This document shows, piece after piece, positions 1 through 6,840 of a DNA stretch of 11,930 bases. The stretch spans positions 9,083 through 21,012 of the forward strand of contig CAMYJP010000120.1 of NCBI GenBank assembly GCA_947258675.1, in the 5' to 3' direction. Numbering within the stretch: the first letter of the stretch is position 1; each line of letters begins with the position of its first letter. The stretch comes from an uncultured Desulfobulbaceae bacterium (GTDB lineage: Bacteria; Desulfobacterota; Desulfobulbia; Desulfobulbales; BM004). The notes beneath the pieces were generated by a model. The model saw only the letters and a list, made by a program, of their open reading frames with translations. It was not told the origin of the DNA and did no database searches. Position numbers and translations under genes: made by a program.

Positions 1-3
1 AAA

Positions 4-393
4 ATGCCTCCCCTTATGGACACTAATGAGAAATCCAATCATCTCAATACGCCTGATGAAGATACTCAAATAGATCTTTTTCCCATGCAACAAAAAAGAC
101 CTCAGCAGGAAATCCAGACCAAACGTCAAAAGATGATGGCTCTCATGAGCCGAGAGACTTTGACGGCCTTGGAAATCTCACAGATTTTAGGTATCAGGGA
201 AAAAGAAGTATACGAACATCTGGTTCACATTAGCAAAACATTGTTGAGTAAAGGCGGCAAATTAGTCCTTTTACCGAGCATTTGTCTGAAGTGTGGTTTT
301 GCTTTTAAAGAACGGAGACGATTTACTAAACCTGGGCGCTGTCCATCCTGCAAAAGAACAAATATCCAACCTCCAGCATATTATATTGAATAA
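4..393 (+). CDS. HTH transcriptional regulator with C-terminal zinc ribbon (COG3357-like)
   Basis: Predicted cytoplasmic DNA-binding protein. Residues about 45-80 read as a small winged-helix/HTH (LTALEISQILGI, then KEVYEHLVHISK). After it comes a zinc ribbon with C94xxC97 and C113xxC116 and the linker FKERRRFTKPGRCPSC. This order, and the ending in PPAYYIE, match the small family of predicted regulators with an HTH fused to a Zn ribbon. The first 40 residues are polar and probably disordered. The reading frame is still open at base 1, so the gene may start before the window. Inside it, Met1 (base 4) and Met5 (base 16) are both possible starts, and the upstream ribosome binding site cannot be seen. 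Target genes are unknown. The family call is fairly secure; the regulatory role is inferred from the fold. Confidence 0.75.
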   Translation: MPPLMDTNEKSNHLNTPDEDTQIDLFPMQQKRPQQEIQTKRQKMMALMSRETLTALEISQILGIREKEVYEHLVHISKTLLSKGGKLVLLPSICLKCGFAFKERRRFTKPGRCPSCKRTNIQPPAYYIE

Positions 394-810
394 GACTAAT
401 TGGCCTAACCTATTGTAGATATAAAAAACTTGTCTAATATTTTTTCTCTATAGCTGGATTTTATTGTTTTGATAACGCAGAATATCACTTAAGCCAAAAA
501 CCGGCAGATATTTGATGCCTTTTTCTTCTTAAAACTCTCCTTTTTAAAATTATCCAGCAGAACAGCGGGAAACCACCGAAATCGAGATTGGATTATTTCT
601 TGTACGGAGAAAATACAATGAAATATCAAGACAAATCTATTTTTTTCTTTCGTTTCTAATTAGCGAACTTGACTTTGGAAGGTAGTAGAACAAAATTAAT
701 TAGTAAGACAAATATGTTTTGTTGCAGCTGAAGAGCTTGTTAAGGCTTCGCTGGCTAATTACGAGGCTAAATTTTGTTTTCCTGTAAATATATCTCCGGG
801 GGTATTAATC
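394..810. other. Intergenic region, 417 bases, no convincing gene
   Basis: AT-rich spacer between the HTH/Zn-ribbon gene and the oxidoreductase. Bases 496-525 could form a poor terminator: an A run, a GGCA/TGCC 4-bp stem and a T run, with a two-base bulge. A TTGACT box at about 669 has no good -10 partner at 16-18 bases. From about 699 the frame of the downstream oxidoreductase is open and reads into it without a stop, but it has no ATG, GTG or TTG before 811, so I treat it as chance. I see no other structure. Confidence 0.5.
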
Positions 811-1758
811 ATGTCCACAATGAAAGCAATACGAATGCACACCTATGGCAGTTCCGAAGTTCTGGTTTACGAAGAAATTCCTCGACCAGAAACTGCAGCC
901 GATGAACTTCTTGTCCGTGTCTTTGCGGCAGGTGTAAATCCAGTCGATTGGAAAATCCGGGACGGATATCTACAGGAGATGATGGAAGTGTCTCTCCCTC
1001 TCACTCTCGGCTGGGATGTCGCCGGTATTGTTGAAGAAACAGGTACAAAAGCCGGCCCGTTTCAAAGAGGTGACAAGGTATATGGTTATCTCAGCATACC
1101 CAGAAACGGTTCCTATTCTGAATATGTTGTCCTCAAGACCGAAGAAACCGCATTCATGCCAGAATCTCTTGACTTTATTCAGGCTGCTGCGATTCCCTTG
1201 GCTGCCCTCACTGCCTGGCAGTCACTTTTTGATGCAGCAAATCTTTCGGCCGGGCAAAGGGTGCTGATCCATGGCGCAGCAGGTGGTGTCGGTCATTTTG
1301 CAGTCCAGTTAGGTAGATGGATCGGAGCGCATGTCATTGCCACAGCTTCTACCCGCAATCATGACTTTTTGAAATCCCTGGGAACTCATGAAATAATTGA
1401 CTATACGGAAAATCCTTTTGAAAAAGAAGCCGAGATGGTGGATTTAGTATTTGATACAATCGGCGGTGATACCTGGGAGCGATCCTTGTCGATTATTAAT
1501 AAGGGAGGCATGCTGGTATCAATTCTACACCCACCTCCGCCTCCAGATGTCGAAGCGAATCTCGGTATCAAAGGGGCCTTTGTTTTTGTCCAACCAAGTG
1601 GAAAGCAACTGGGTGAAATAGCCGCCCTTGTTGACAGCAACCATCTTAAGCCGCATGTGGAAAAAGTTTTACCGTTGGCTCAAGCTGCCCAAGCACAGAA
1701 AATCAGTGAATCCGGGCATGTCCGCGGCAAGATTGTTCTGCGGGTTAGCAATGGTTGA
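811..1758 (+). CDS. NAD(P)-dependent alcohol dehydrogenase/quinone oxidoreductase (zinc-independent MDR family)
   Basis: Cytosolic medium-chain reductase of the quinone-oxidoreductase type, expected to use NADPH to reduce quinones or activated double bonds; the substrate is not evident. The N-terminal GroES-like domain (about 4-125) has AAGVNPVDWKIRDG and the LGWDVAGIVEETG segment. The Rossmann domain carries HGAAGGVGHFAVQL (154-167), the glycine-rich cofactor loop typical of this family. The catalytic and structural zinc cysteines of classical alcohol dehydrogenases are absent. Length (315 residues) is normal. The start at 811 gives MSTMKAIRMHTYG; Met4 (820) is an alternative because relatives often begin at MKAI. 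The ribosome binding site is unusual, a G-rich GGGGG run about 9 bases upstream instead of AGGAGG. No obvious operon partner. Its 3' end lies 24 bases from the convergent cysteine-rich gene. Confidence 0.88.
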   Translation: MSTMKAIRMHTYGSSEVLVYEEIPRPETAADELLVRVFAAGVNPVDWKIRDGYLQEMMEVSLPLTLGWDVAGIVEETGTKAGPFQRGDKVYGYLSIPRNGSYSEYVVLKTEETAFMPESLDFIQAAAIPLAALTAWQSLFDAANLSAGQRVLIHGAAGGVGHFAVQLGRWIGAHVIATASTRNHDFLKSLGTHEIIDYTENPFEKEAEMVDLVFDTIGGDTWERSLSIINKGGMLVSILHPPPPPDVEANLGIKGAFVFVQPSGKQLGEIAALVDSNHLKPHVEKVLPLAQAAQAQKISESGHVRGKIVLRVSNG

Positions 1759-1782
1759 AGAATTATTTACCAAGAAGTAAAC

Positions 1783-1989
1783 TTAGCGTGTTTTCCTTTC
1801 CTTTTCGCCCGTTTCTTCTTTGCTGCTGATACTTGTTCCAATCGTGATGTGACAACGACAGACTTTACAGCGCTCAATGCTGCACCACTGGCAGGAATAG
1901 CAATCTTTGCAAGAAAATTTTCCGCTTCCGCTTTTCTTATCAGGAATATATATTTTCCCCCTGCCATTGGCCAAGCTTTTAAAAGACAT
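1783..1989 (-). CDS. Small cysteine-rich protein, putative metal- or cluster-binding
   Basis: A 68-residue protein starting MSFKSLANGRGKIYIPDKKS. The centre holds seven cysteines (27, 30, 33, 36, 41, 44, 46) as CxxCxxCxxCx4CxxCxC, followed by a hydrophilic, lysine- and glutamate-rich tail. I chose the ATG at 1987-1989 because a GGGTGA ribosome-binding-like sequence lies 5-6 bases upstream. The same frame runs back to an ATG at 2089-2091, but those extra residues are unremarkable and lack a better ribosome binding site. The spacing suggests zinc or iron-sulfur coordination. There is no signal peptide, so a cytoplasmic location is likely. An overlapping frame (1767-2021) encodes a basic 84-residue alternative, which I judge less likely because the regular Cys spacing is hard to get by chance. 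I recall short Cys-rich proteins of this style in Desulfobacterota but cannot name a function. Confidence 0.6.
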   Translation of the reverse strand: MSFKSLANGRGKIYIPDKKSGSGKFSCKDCYSCQWCSIERCKVCRCHITIGTSISSKEETGEKERKTR

Positions 1990-2169
1990 TGTTTCACCCA
2001 ATCCGTAAGATCCATGATCACTTATTGAGAATAAATTTATATAATTGAACAATTGATTTACACTGAAAATATTCCCGTTCGTTAAATGCATACAGCAGCC
2101 TGCAAGCTACTCATAACGTTGCAATCCCTTCTTTATAAGAATGACGTTCACAGGACTATATATTTTTAA

Positions 2170-2189
2170 TTTAACTCCTTAAAGTTAAA
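2170..2189. promoter_or_regulatory. Inverted repeat upstream of the ArsM-like methyltransferase (possible operator)
   Basis: A perfect 7-bp inverted repeat, TTTAACT-N6-AGTTAAA, ends 34 bases before the TTG start of the methyltransferase. Its size and place suit a dimeric regulator, but AT-rich DNA produces such repeats by chance and no regulator gene is adjacent. It does not match any operator I can name. Confidence 0.25.
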
Positions 2190-2223
2190 GTAGGGAAAAA
2201 TGTTTTAAAAAGGAGATAACTAA

Positions 2224-3054
2224 TTGACAATAGAACAATCAACGAAAAATCATCGCGAATCCCCTAAACTGGCAACACCCGTAAAAACCGTTTCATCAAC
2301 TGGCAGTGATACTGCAAATGGCCTTGCGGGTATATATGCTTATAGCAAGGAAGAATTATCTTCAGCATCACCCTTGGCTTACAACCTCGCTTGTGGTTGC
2401 GATAACCCCTTACAAAGTCTGAATCTGCAGCCGAATCTTTCAGTTGTCGATTTGGGCTGTGGTGGTGGCCTTGATGTCATTCTAGCTGCTCAAAGAGTCG
2501 GTCAAGAAGGCAGGGTCTTTGGGATCGACATTGATGAAGAACTTTTAAATCAGGCCAGAGTTGGAGTTTCAGAATCCGGAATTCAGTCTGGAAGTATCAA
2601 ATTTTACAACGCAGATATTGAGAGTTCTAAACTACCGAAGAGTTATGCCGATATTGTTATATCAAACTGCACAATCAACCTCTGCCCCAATAAAGAAATT
2701 GTTTTAAAAAATATTTTTCGAATATTGAGGCCAGGTGCAATACTGATTATTTCAGATATAGTCTTCACCGGGAAGTCTGAACTAAAATTGCAAAAAAGTC
2801 TACAAACATTTTGGCAGAGCCGTGAAGCTCAAATAATGCCTAAAGAATACTATATCAATATGCTCGATAAATTAAGTTTTACAGAAATTACAATAGGTAA
2901 ACAACTTTTGATCTCTAAGGAAATATTGGAGCTGATGGGATACTACATAAACTTTGGAGAAAAAGCTCAAAAAGGCAATTTGGATTCTTTTCACCCGGAT
3001 GGCAGCATCGCTGCAATCACTTTAACTGCAAAAAGACCACCGCTAAACTGCTGA
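2224..3054 (+). CDS. ArsM-like SAM-dependent methyltransferase lacking key arsenic cysteines
   Basis: Class I methyltransferase. The SAM-binding motif VVDLGCGGGLD (74-84) is followed by the acidic loop GIDID (100-104), NAD (129-131) and VISNCTINLC (145-154), then a post-motif ILRPGAILIISDIV. The lead-in YSKEELSS...CGCDNP and SNCxINL are hallmarks of the arsenite methyltransferase (ArsM) family. Cys57/Cys59 and Cys149 match two of the four cysteines used by characterised ArsM. The position that would be DC after the glycine loop is DV (Val85), and the C-terminal Cys position is occupied by about Ser198. Arsenic methylation is therefore doubtful and the substrate uncertain. The start is TTG with AGGAG 8 bases upstream (2211-2215); no ATG or GTG fits better. 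The metallopeptidase follows 43 bases downstream and is probably co-transcribed. Confidence 0.8.
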   Translation: MTIEQSTKNHRESPKLATPVKTVSSTGSDTANGLAGIYAYSKEELSSASPLAYNLACGCDNPLQSLNLQPNLSVVDLGCGGGLDVILAAQRVGQEGRVFGIDIDEELLNQARVGVSESGIQSGSIKFYNADIESSKLPKSYADIVISNCTINLCPNKEIVLKNIFRILRPGAILIISDIVFTGKSELKLQKSLQTFWQSREAQIMPKEYYINMLDKLSFTEITIGKQLLISKEILELMGYYINFGEKAQKGNLDSFHPDGSIAAITLTAKRPPLNC

Positions 3055-3067
3055 ACTTGAAAAATAA

Positions 3068-3086
3068 ATACCGGCGGCGCTGGTAT
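3068..3086 (+). other. Small hairpin in the methyltransferase-metallopeptidase spacer
   Basis: ATACCGG and CTGGTAT can form a 7-bp stem with one G-U pair around a 5-base loop. No T run follows, so it is not a terminator. It ends 11 bases before the metallopeptidase ATG and could influence mRNA stability or translation of that weakly initiated gene. Confidence 0.25.
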
Positions 3087-3097
3087 CACTAACAAAG

Positions 3098-3667
3098 ATG
3101 AAAAAAGACTGGAAAATTGATGTAAAGGGTATCGGCCCGGTTTTTTTTGAGCGGAGCTCACGAGCCAGACGCCTGAATATAACTGTACGATCAAATATCG
3201 ATGTCAGAGTTGCAGTACCCTATGGTATTCCACTTGATCGCGCTGTACGGTTTGCTTCAACGCAGAAATTGTGGGTCCAAAAACAGATGACCACCATGCA
3301 GTCCCGTATGCGTAAGCTTGCAAAGCGACTGAAAAATCCTATGGAAATTGATACGCAGGTTGTTAAAAAAATCTTAAAGGAACGCACTGCACATTTGGCA
3401 GCGAAGTACAACTACAACTATAATAGTATTACAATTCGTAACCAGAAAACCAAATGGGGAAGCTGTTCAGCCAAAAATAACATAAGCCTTAACATGAAGC
3501 TCATCCGGCTTCCCGATGAATTAATGGATTATATCATTATCCACGAGTTGGTTCATACAAGGATAAAAAACCATGGGCCTGAATTTTGGCAGGAATTGGA
3601 AAAAGCCGTTCCGAATGCTCACAAAATACGAAACCAGATAAAAGAATATCCCCTCAGGCTATTATAA
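3098..3667 (+). CDS. M48-family zinc metallopeptidase (YgjP/WLM-like, DUF45)
   Basis: Predicted soluble zinc protease. The N-terminal half (about 15-80) has the family pattern [14 protein letters not shown]...VRVAVPYG and a helical segment ending near KLWVQKQ. The catalytic part contains KTKWGSCS (117-124), a signature of the YgjP-type family, and HELVH (His149, Glu150, His153). His159 in NHGPEFW is the likely third zinc ligand. No transmembrane segment or signal peptide. At 189 residues it is slightly short for the family (often 230-240). The ribosome binding site is weak (AACAAAG just before the ATG), which suits expression by read-through from the methyltransferase 43 bases upstream. Relatives often lie near restriction-modification genes, but none is here. 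Substrate unknown. It converges with the foldase gene: the two stop codons together form TTATAA. Confidence 0.88.
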   Translation: MKKDWKIDVKGIGPVFFERSSRARRLNITVRSNIDVRVAVPYGIPLDRAVRFASTQKLWVQKQMTTMQSRMRKLAKRLKNPMEIDTQVVKKILKERTAHLAAKYNYNYNSITIRNQKTKWGSCSAKNNISLNMKLIRLPDELMDYIIIHELVHTRIKNHGPEFWQELEKAVPNAHKIRNQIKEYPLRLL

Positions 3668-5608
3668 CAGCTGCTCATTTGTGACAATTTCAGCCTTGCT
3701 CTTCCTATGTTCTAACCAGGCTGTCAGTAACTCCTGCTTTCTCAATTCAAAAAGTTGATCCTTATACTCTCCCTGTTTTTCTTCGAATATTTCTGTTTCA
3801 GATTCCTTTTTTTCCTTGAATCTATAAACAAAAAAGATGTTACCACTGGTTTCAATCTCTTCCGGATACTGTTGCACGGTTGAAAGTCTGAACCCCTTCT
3901 CAATAGCAGAAAAAGGCAGCTGTTGGCCAGAACCTCCGGTAATACCACTACGCGTAACAAAATCGGTTTCACTGGATTCCAGACCTAGCTTCTGGACTTC
4001 TTTCTGCCAATTTTCTTGGTCAGCTGAGCCTTCCCGTAGCGTTGACAATAAATTTTCAGCTGCTTCGCGAGCAAGAACTAATCCTTGTTCCTCTTTATAG
4101 TCATTAACTACCTGTTCTTTAACTTCTTCCAGGGGCTTCACTTCGGGGTCTTTAATATCCTTTACGTATATAACAGCGTAAGCTTGCCCAAGATCCACGA
4201 GAGAGCTCAACTCCCCCTTCTTAAGTGCGAAAGCAGCATTGAGAAAGACCGGATTAGAGAGAATACTTGATCCAGACCCTTCTTCTCCTGCAGGAGGAGC
4301 TTTACGCTCGAAAAAATCGGTTTCCAGAATCTCCACATCATTATTTTCCGCATATTTTGCCAAACTTCCAGCAAAAATAATATCCTCATATGCCTTGTTA
4401 GCCTTTGCAAATGACTGATTTTTTACCTTCTCAATTTCCAATGCCGTTTTAATAGATTCTTTTACTTCATCAAGGGGTTTTGTACCGGCTGGAACAATCT
4501 TCTCAACTTTAATAATATGGTAGCCAAAAGTGGTTTCAACTATTTCACTGATCTCACCCTCTTCTAACCTGAAGGCTTCGTCTTCAAAGGGTTTTACCAT
4601 TTTTCCTCTACCAAACAAACCAAGATCGCCACCTTTGGAGGCTGAAGGTCCTTCAGAAAACTGCATAGCGAGGTCATTAAAATTTTCTCCAGCTCTGGCC
4701 TGTTCCAGAACCTTTTCAGCCTGAATAAACTTTTCTTCTCGGGTCTCTTGGGAATCTTCTTCACTTGTCTTAAAAAGTATATGGCGAGCTGATCTCTGTT
4801 CTTGAGCTGTATAGCGATTAATATTCCTCTGGTAATATTCCTCTAATTCCTCATCAGAGATCTCATAAGAGATCTCTACCTGCTCACTTTCTACCGCCTT
4901 GGAAAAGGACAGATAATTCAACTGTACTTGTGGATCGGATGTATAGTTCTGCTTATTCTCTTCAAAGAATACTTTCAGATCCTCATCATCAACTTCGACT
5001 TTCTCTATAAAATCATCAGCAACCAATGACACATATTCGAGTTTGATCGTTTCATTCTCATAAAGAAAATGTTCTTTGAGTTCATTATCTCCTATCTTAG
5101 TGAACCGTCCAAGACTCTCCATTACCTTGCTTGTGACAAGGTCTGAACGCATGGAGTCTTCAAAAATCGTCGGGGTCATCCGTGAAGCAGATAGCAGGGT
5201 TTCGTATTGCTGTAAGTCGAAAACACCATTGGTTCGGAATGCTTCCATTTCCTCAATTGCTGTTTTTATTTCCTCTGCGCTGACGAGTATGCCCATTTCT
5301 TCAGCACCCTGCTTGAGAAGCTTTTTCTGGATCAGCTGGTCAAGTACCTGTGCTTTGATGTTCAGAGAGTCAAGCAGGCCTTTTGGTATATTACCCCCTA
5401 ACTGGTCACGTATTCTGCTGACATTCCGGTCATACGTTTGTTGGTATTCTTGAAACCCGACCGGTTCATCATTTACGGTGATAACTGCGTTTACTCCTCC
5501 CCCTTTTTGACTGGTCCCAACCCCCCAGAAAATAAAAACCAGGGCGATTATCACAACAGTTCCCTGAATTATTGGTGATTGTGCCTTTCTGCGCAATAAA
5601 CTCAGCAT
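3662..5608 (-). CDS. ppiD: PpiD/SurA-type periplasmic peptidyl-prolyl isomerase, membrane-anchored
   Basis: Foldase that would assist outer-membrane and periplasmic protein folding from the inner-membrane surface. The N-terminus is [12 protein letters not shown] followed by one membrane helix at about residues 14-31, giving a periplasmic body. Residues about 35-230 form the SurA-N-like chaperone region. A parvulin rotamase domain spans about 270-370 (RSARHILFK, then [21 protein letters not shown], ending [10 protein letters not shown]). A second, degenerate parvulin-like region lies at about 400-500, as in E. coli PpiD. The length of 648 is close to E. coli PpiD (about 620). The start is firm: AGGAG sits 8 bases before the ATG. 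Transcribed alone; the upstream gap is long and has its own structure. The gene overlaps the convergent metallopeptidase by 6 bases. Confidence 0.88.
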   Translation of the reverse strand: MLSLLRRKAQSPIIQGTVVIIALVFIFWGVGTSQKGGGVNAVITVNDEPVGFQEYQQTYDRNVSRIRDQLGGNIPKGLLDSLNIKAQVLDQLIQKKLLKQGAEEMGILVSAEEIKTAIEEMEAFRTNGVFDLQQYETLLSASRMTPTIFEDSMRSDLVTSKVMESLGRFTKIGDNELKEHFLYENETIKLEYVSLVADDFIEKVEVDDEDLKVFFEENKQNYTSDPQVQLNYLSFSKAVESEQVEISYEISDEELEEYYQRNINRYTAQEQRSARHILFKTSEEDSQETREEKFIQAEKVLEQARAGENFNDLAMQFSEGPSASKGGDLGLFGRGKMVKPFEDEAFRLEEGEISEIVETTFGYHIIKVEKIVPAGTKPLDEVKESIKTALEIEKVKNQSFAKANKAYEDIIFAGSLAKYAENNDVEILETDFFERKAPPAGEEGSGSSILSNPVFLNAAFALKKGELSSLVDLGQAYAVIYVKDIKDPEVKPLEEVKEQVVNDYKEEQGLVLAREAAENLLSTLREGSADQENWQKEVQKLGLESSETDFVTRSGITGGSGQQLPFSAIEKGFRLSTVQQYPEEIETSGNIFFVYRFKEKKESETEIFEEKQGEYKDQLFELRKQELLTAWLEHRKSKAEIVTNEQLL

Positions 5609-5624
5609 GATATTTCTCCTCTAT

Positions 5625-5648
5625 AACACCCGATAGTAACGGGTTGTT
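5625..5648 (-). promoter_or_regulatory. Hairpin in the foldase mRNA leader
   Basis: Read as the foldase mRNA, ACCCG and CGGGT pair around a 7-base loop. The stem continues as AAC/GTT past a single bulged base. The structure ends a few bases before the AGGAG ribosome binding site of the foldase gene, so it could affect translation or mRNA decay. It is modest in size and unproven. Confidence 0.3.
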
Positions 5649-5851
5649 AAATCATATCTTTATCCTTTCTCTCATTACTCTCGATAAATGTAAAATTGTG
5701 CTCGGGAATGTACCATAAATACAAACGTAAATAAACATTCTTCATACTCTAACAACATAACTGATAAAATCCGGGCCCGAGCATTTTTTTTAGAGTAATC
5801 ACCCGTTTTTTATCAACTTCTTGCATTAGTGAAATAAAACAAAATTATTAA

Positions 5852-5880
5852 TTGACAGCATACAATATAGAGTGTATCTA
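5852..5880 (+). promoter_or_regulatory. Sigma-70-like promoter upstream of the glutaredoxin-like gene
   Basis: A consensus -35 TTGACA (5852-5857), a 17-base spacer and TATCTA (5875-5880) as -10, preceded directly by TG. Transcription would run rightwards with a leader of nearly 300 bases to the glutaredoxin-like gene at 6187. The left arm of a 12-bp inverted repeat begins immediately after the -35 box, so the promoter is a plausible target for repression. Confidence 0.5.
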
Positions 5881-5908
5881 TTTTGCAATATAACAATATA
5901 TTGTATGC
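5858..5908. repeat. 12-bp perfect inverted repeat around a promoter, with CAATATA motif copies
   Basis: GCATACAATATA (5858-5869) is the exact reverse complement of TATATTGTATGC (5897-5908). The arms start 39 bases apart and bracket the predicted -10. The heptamer CAATATA occurs at 5863, 5886 and 5894, and again at 6701 upstream of dsrC. The copy at 5886-5892 also forms a tighter palindrome with 5897-5903. This could be a paired operator for a dimeric or looping repressor, or an RNA hairpin. Confidence 0.5.
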
Positions 5909-6186
5909 ATCTGGGATAAACCTTTATATGAAGTATTAAATAATCAGGACGAATCCACGCCCCTATTCACTTTTTTCTTGATTGCAACAAAACCATCCAG
6001 GGAATTCTCGAAACCGTCTGAAAGTGCTGCTTTAATTATATGGTCGGAACTCATCGAAAAAACATTAAATTTCAGCTGGCTAAGATTCAACAAGGAAATA
6101 AATGCTGAATTATTAGGTTGTTATCTTGATAAGTAACCTTTCCATATCAAAAATTTTTTATTGTTAAAGGAGGAATGGAAAAAATC

Positions 6187-6501
6187 ATGACACTGTTTAC
6201 TAAGAGAAACTGCATACTCTGTAATCAGTTGAAAAAGCGATTTGATCTTTCTGCTATGAATATTAAAGAGGAGGTATTGGATGGATATAATCCAAAAGCA
6301 GCCGCCCACTTGGCTTGGCATAGCTTGGCAGACATTGGACGCAGCATGCTGCCAATCCTGATACTGGATGATTCAACCTATATTTTCAATTTCTCCAGCA
6401 TAATGCATCAATTAGCTTCAAGGGCTGGACAGTACGAAATCACCCACAGAAAAAGTGAGAATTCAACCAGGTATGATTCCAGCGGATATTATATCAATTA
6501 A
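6187..6501 (+). CDS. Glutaredoxin-like CxxC thiol-redox protein
   Basis: Small cytosolic thioredoxin-fold protein. It begins MTLFTKRNCILC, with the redox pair C9-I-L-C12 right after the first strand. LPILILDD around Pro56 gives the conserved cis-proline and following strand. A helix then follows (SSIMHQLAS). The C-terminal 20 residues (HRKSENSTRYDS) are polar and probably disordered. The central stretch between the CxxC helix and the cis-Pro is longer than in E. coli glutaredoxins. The frame also contains ATG at 6175, but the strong AAGGAGG (6167-6173) ends one base before it, too close to use. From the ATG at 6187 the gap is 13 bases, long but workable, so I prefer 6187. It has its own upstream promoter and two hairpins after the stop. 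Its partner is unknown; closeness to dsrC hints at sulfur or thiol metabolism. Confidence 0.75.
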   Translation: MTLFTKRNCILCNQLKKRFDLSAMNIKEEVLDGYNPKAAAHLAWHSLADIGRSMLPILILDDSTYIFNFSSIMHQLASRAGQYEITHRKSENSTRYDSSGYYIN

Positions 6502-6504
6502 ACT

Positions 6505-6523
6505 ATGTTCCTCCCCGGAACAT
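6505..6523 (+). terminator. First of two tandem hairpins after the glutaredoxin-like gene
   Basis: ATGTTCC and GGAACAT form a perfect 7-bp stem with a 5-base loop, starting 4 bases after the stop codon. Only TTC follows, so on its own it would be a weak terminator or an mRNA 3'-end stabiliser. Confidence 0.4.
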
Positions 6524-6527
6524 TTCA

Positions 6528-6577
6528 TTCCGCCCCATTCGCAATTCTCTCCATTCCGAATGGGGCGGAAGACTTTT
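6528..6577 (+). terminator. Large perfect hairpin with short T run
   Basis: A perfect 14-bp stem, with arms at 6528-6541 and 6557-6570 and a G/C-rich core (CCGCCCC/GGGGCGG), closes a 15-base loop. After GAC comes TTTT at 6574-6577. The stem is very strong against the AT-rich background and probably ends transcription of the glutaredoxin-like gene. The long loop and short T run are unusual, so a stabiliser or a dispersed repeat unit is also possible. Confidence 0.6.
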
Positions 6578-6730
6578 ACCAATCTACATTCAAAATCATC
6601 AATTAAAATCGGATAGGCCATTCACCTTCAAAAGAATACCTTACAGTACAAGGCTTTAGAACGCTGAAAAACCTCACAGAAAAAAATATATTTTCAGTGA
6701 CAATATATTTAATAAATTGCTAATGACCAC

Positions 6731-6759
6731 TTGACAAACTGGCAACCCTATATTATGAA
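6731..6759 (+). promoter_or_regulatory. Promoter of dsrC
   Basis: Consensus TTGACA at 6731-6736, a 17-base spacer, then TATGAA at 6754-6759 as the -10. Transcription would start near 6766, giving a leader of roughly 75 bases. This supports expression of dsrC as its own unit, consistent with the terminator on each side of the gene. Confidence 0.55.
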
Positions 6760-6840
6760 GCAGTATTCATTATTACTAGATGATATCTTGAAAAAGATAG
6801 TTGAAACAACGTAAATATTCTGAATTTAAGGAGGAGTAGC

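Larger units (their letters stand above)
5609..6174. other. Long intergenic region rich in candidate regulatory structure
   Basis: A 566-base gap between the divergent foldase and glutaredoxin-like genes, with four features worth naming. A bulged hairpin lies in the foldase leader (5625-5648). Distant 8-bp arms end in a T8 run (5699-5791). A sigma-70-like promoter (5852-5880) is overlapped by a 12-bp inverted repeat (5858-5908). A frame stays open from 5894 to the stop at 6134-6136 on the + strand; its only usual start codon is TTG at 5978, with no ribosome binding site, and I do not recognise the translation. No standard gene is called here. Confidence 0.6.
6502..6840. other. Intergenic region before dsrC (339 bases)
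   Basis: No gene. The left part holds the two tandem hairpins. The middle has a weak imperfect stem, CTGAAAA/TTTTCAG at 6664-6697, in an A-rich stretch, and a copy of ACAATATATT at 6700-6709 that also occurs at 5893-5902 near the glutaredoxin-like promoter. The right part holds the dsrC promoter (6731-6759), about 75 bases of leader and a strong AAGGAGGAG ribosome binding site just before the dsrC ATG. Confidence 0.6.

Noticed and set aside
618..659. 13-codon open frame with an ACGGAGA sequence upstream
   Set aside because: Far too short and F-rich, in an AT-rich gap; no sign of a leader peptide or attenuator next to it.
699..810. In-frame upstream extension of the oxidoreductase
   Set aside because: The frame is open, but it has no ATG, GTG or TTG, and the family normally begins near MKAIRMHTYG.
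1767..2021. 84-residue basic frame on the - strand overlapping the cysteine-rich gene
   Set aside because: Its sequence is low in recognisable motifs and ends in a lysine-rich tail, while the overlapping frame has regularly spaced cysteines and a ribosome binding site. Both cannot easily be real.
5076..5453. 125-codon frame on the + strand
   Set aside because: Antisense shadow of the foldase coding region; no ribosome binding site or family match.
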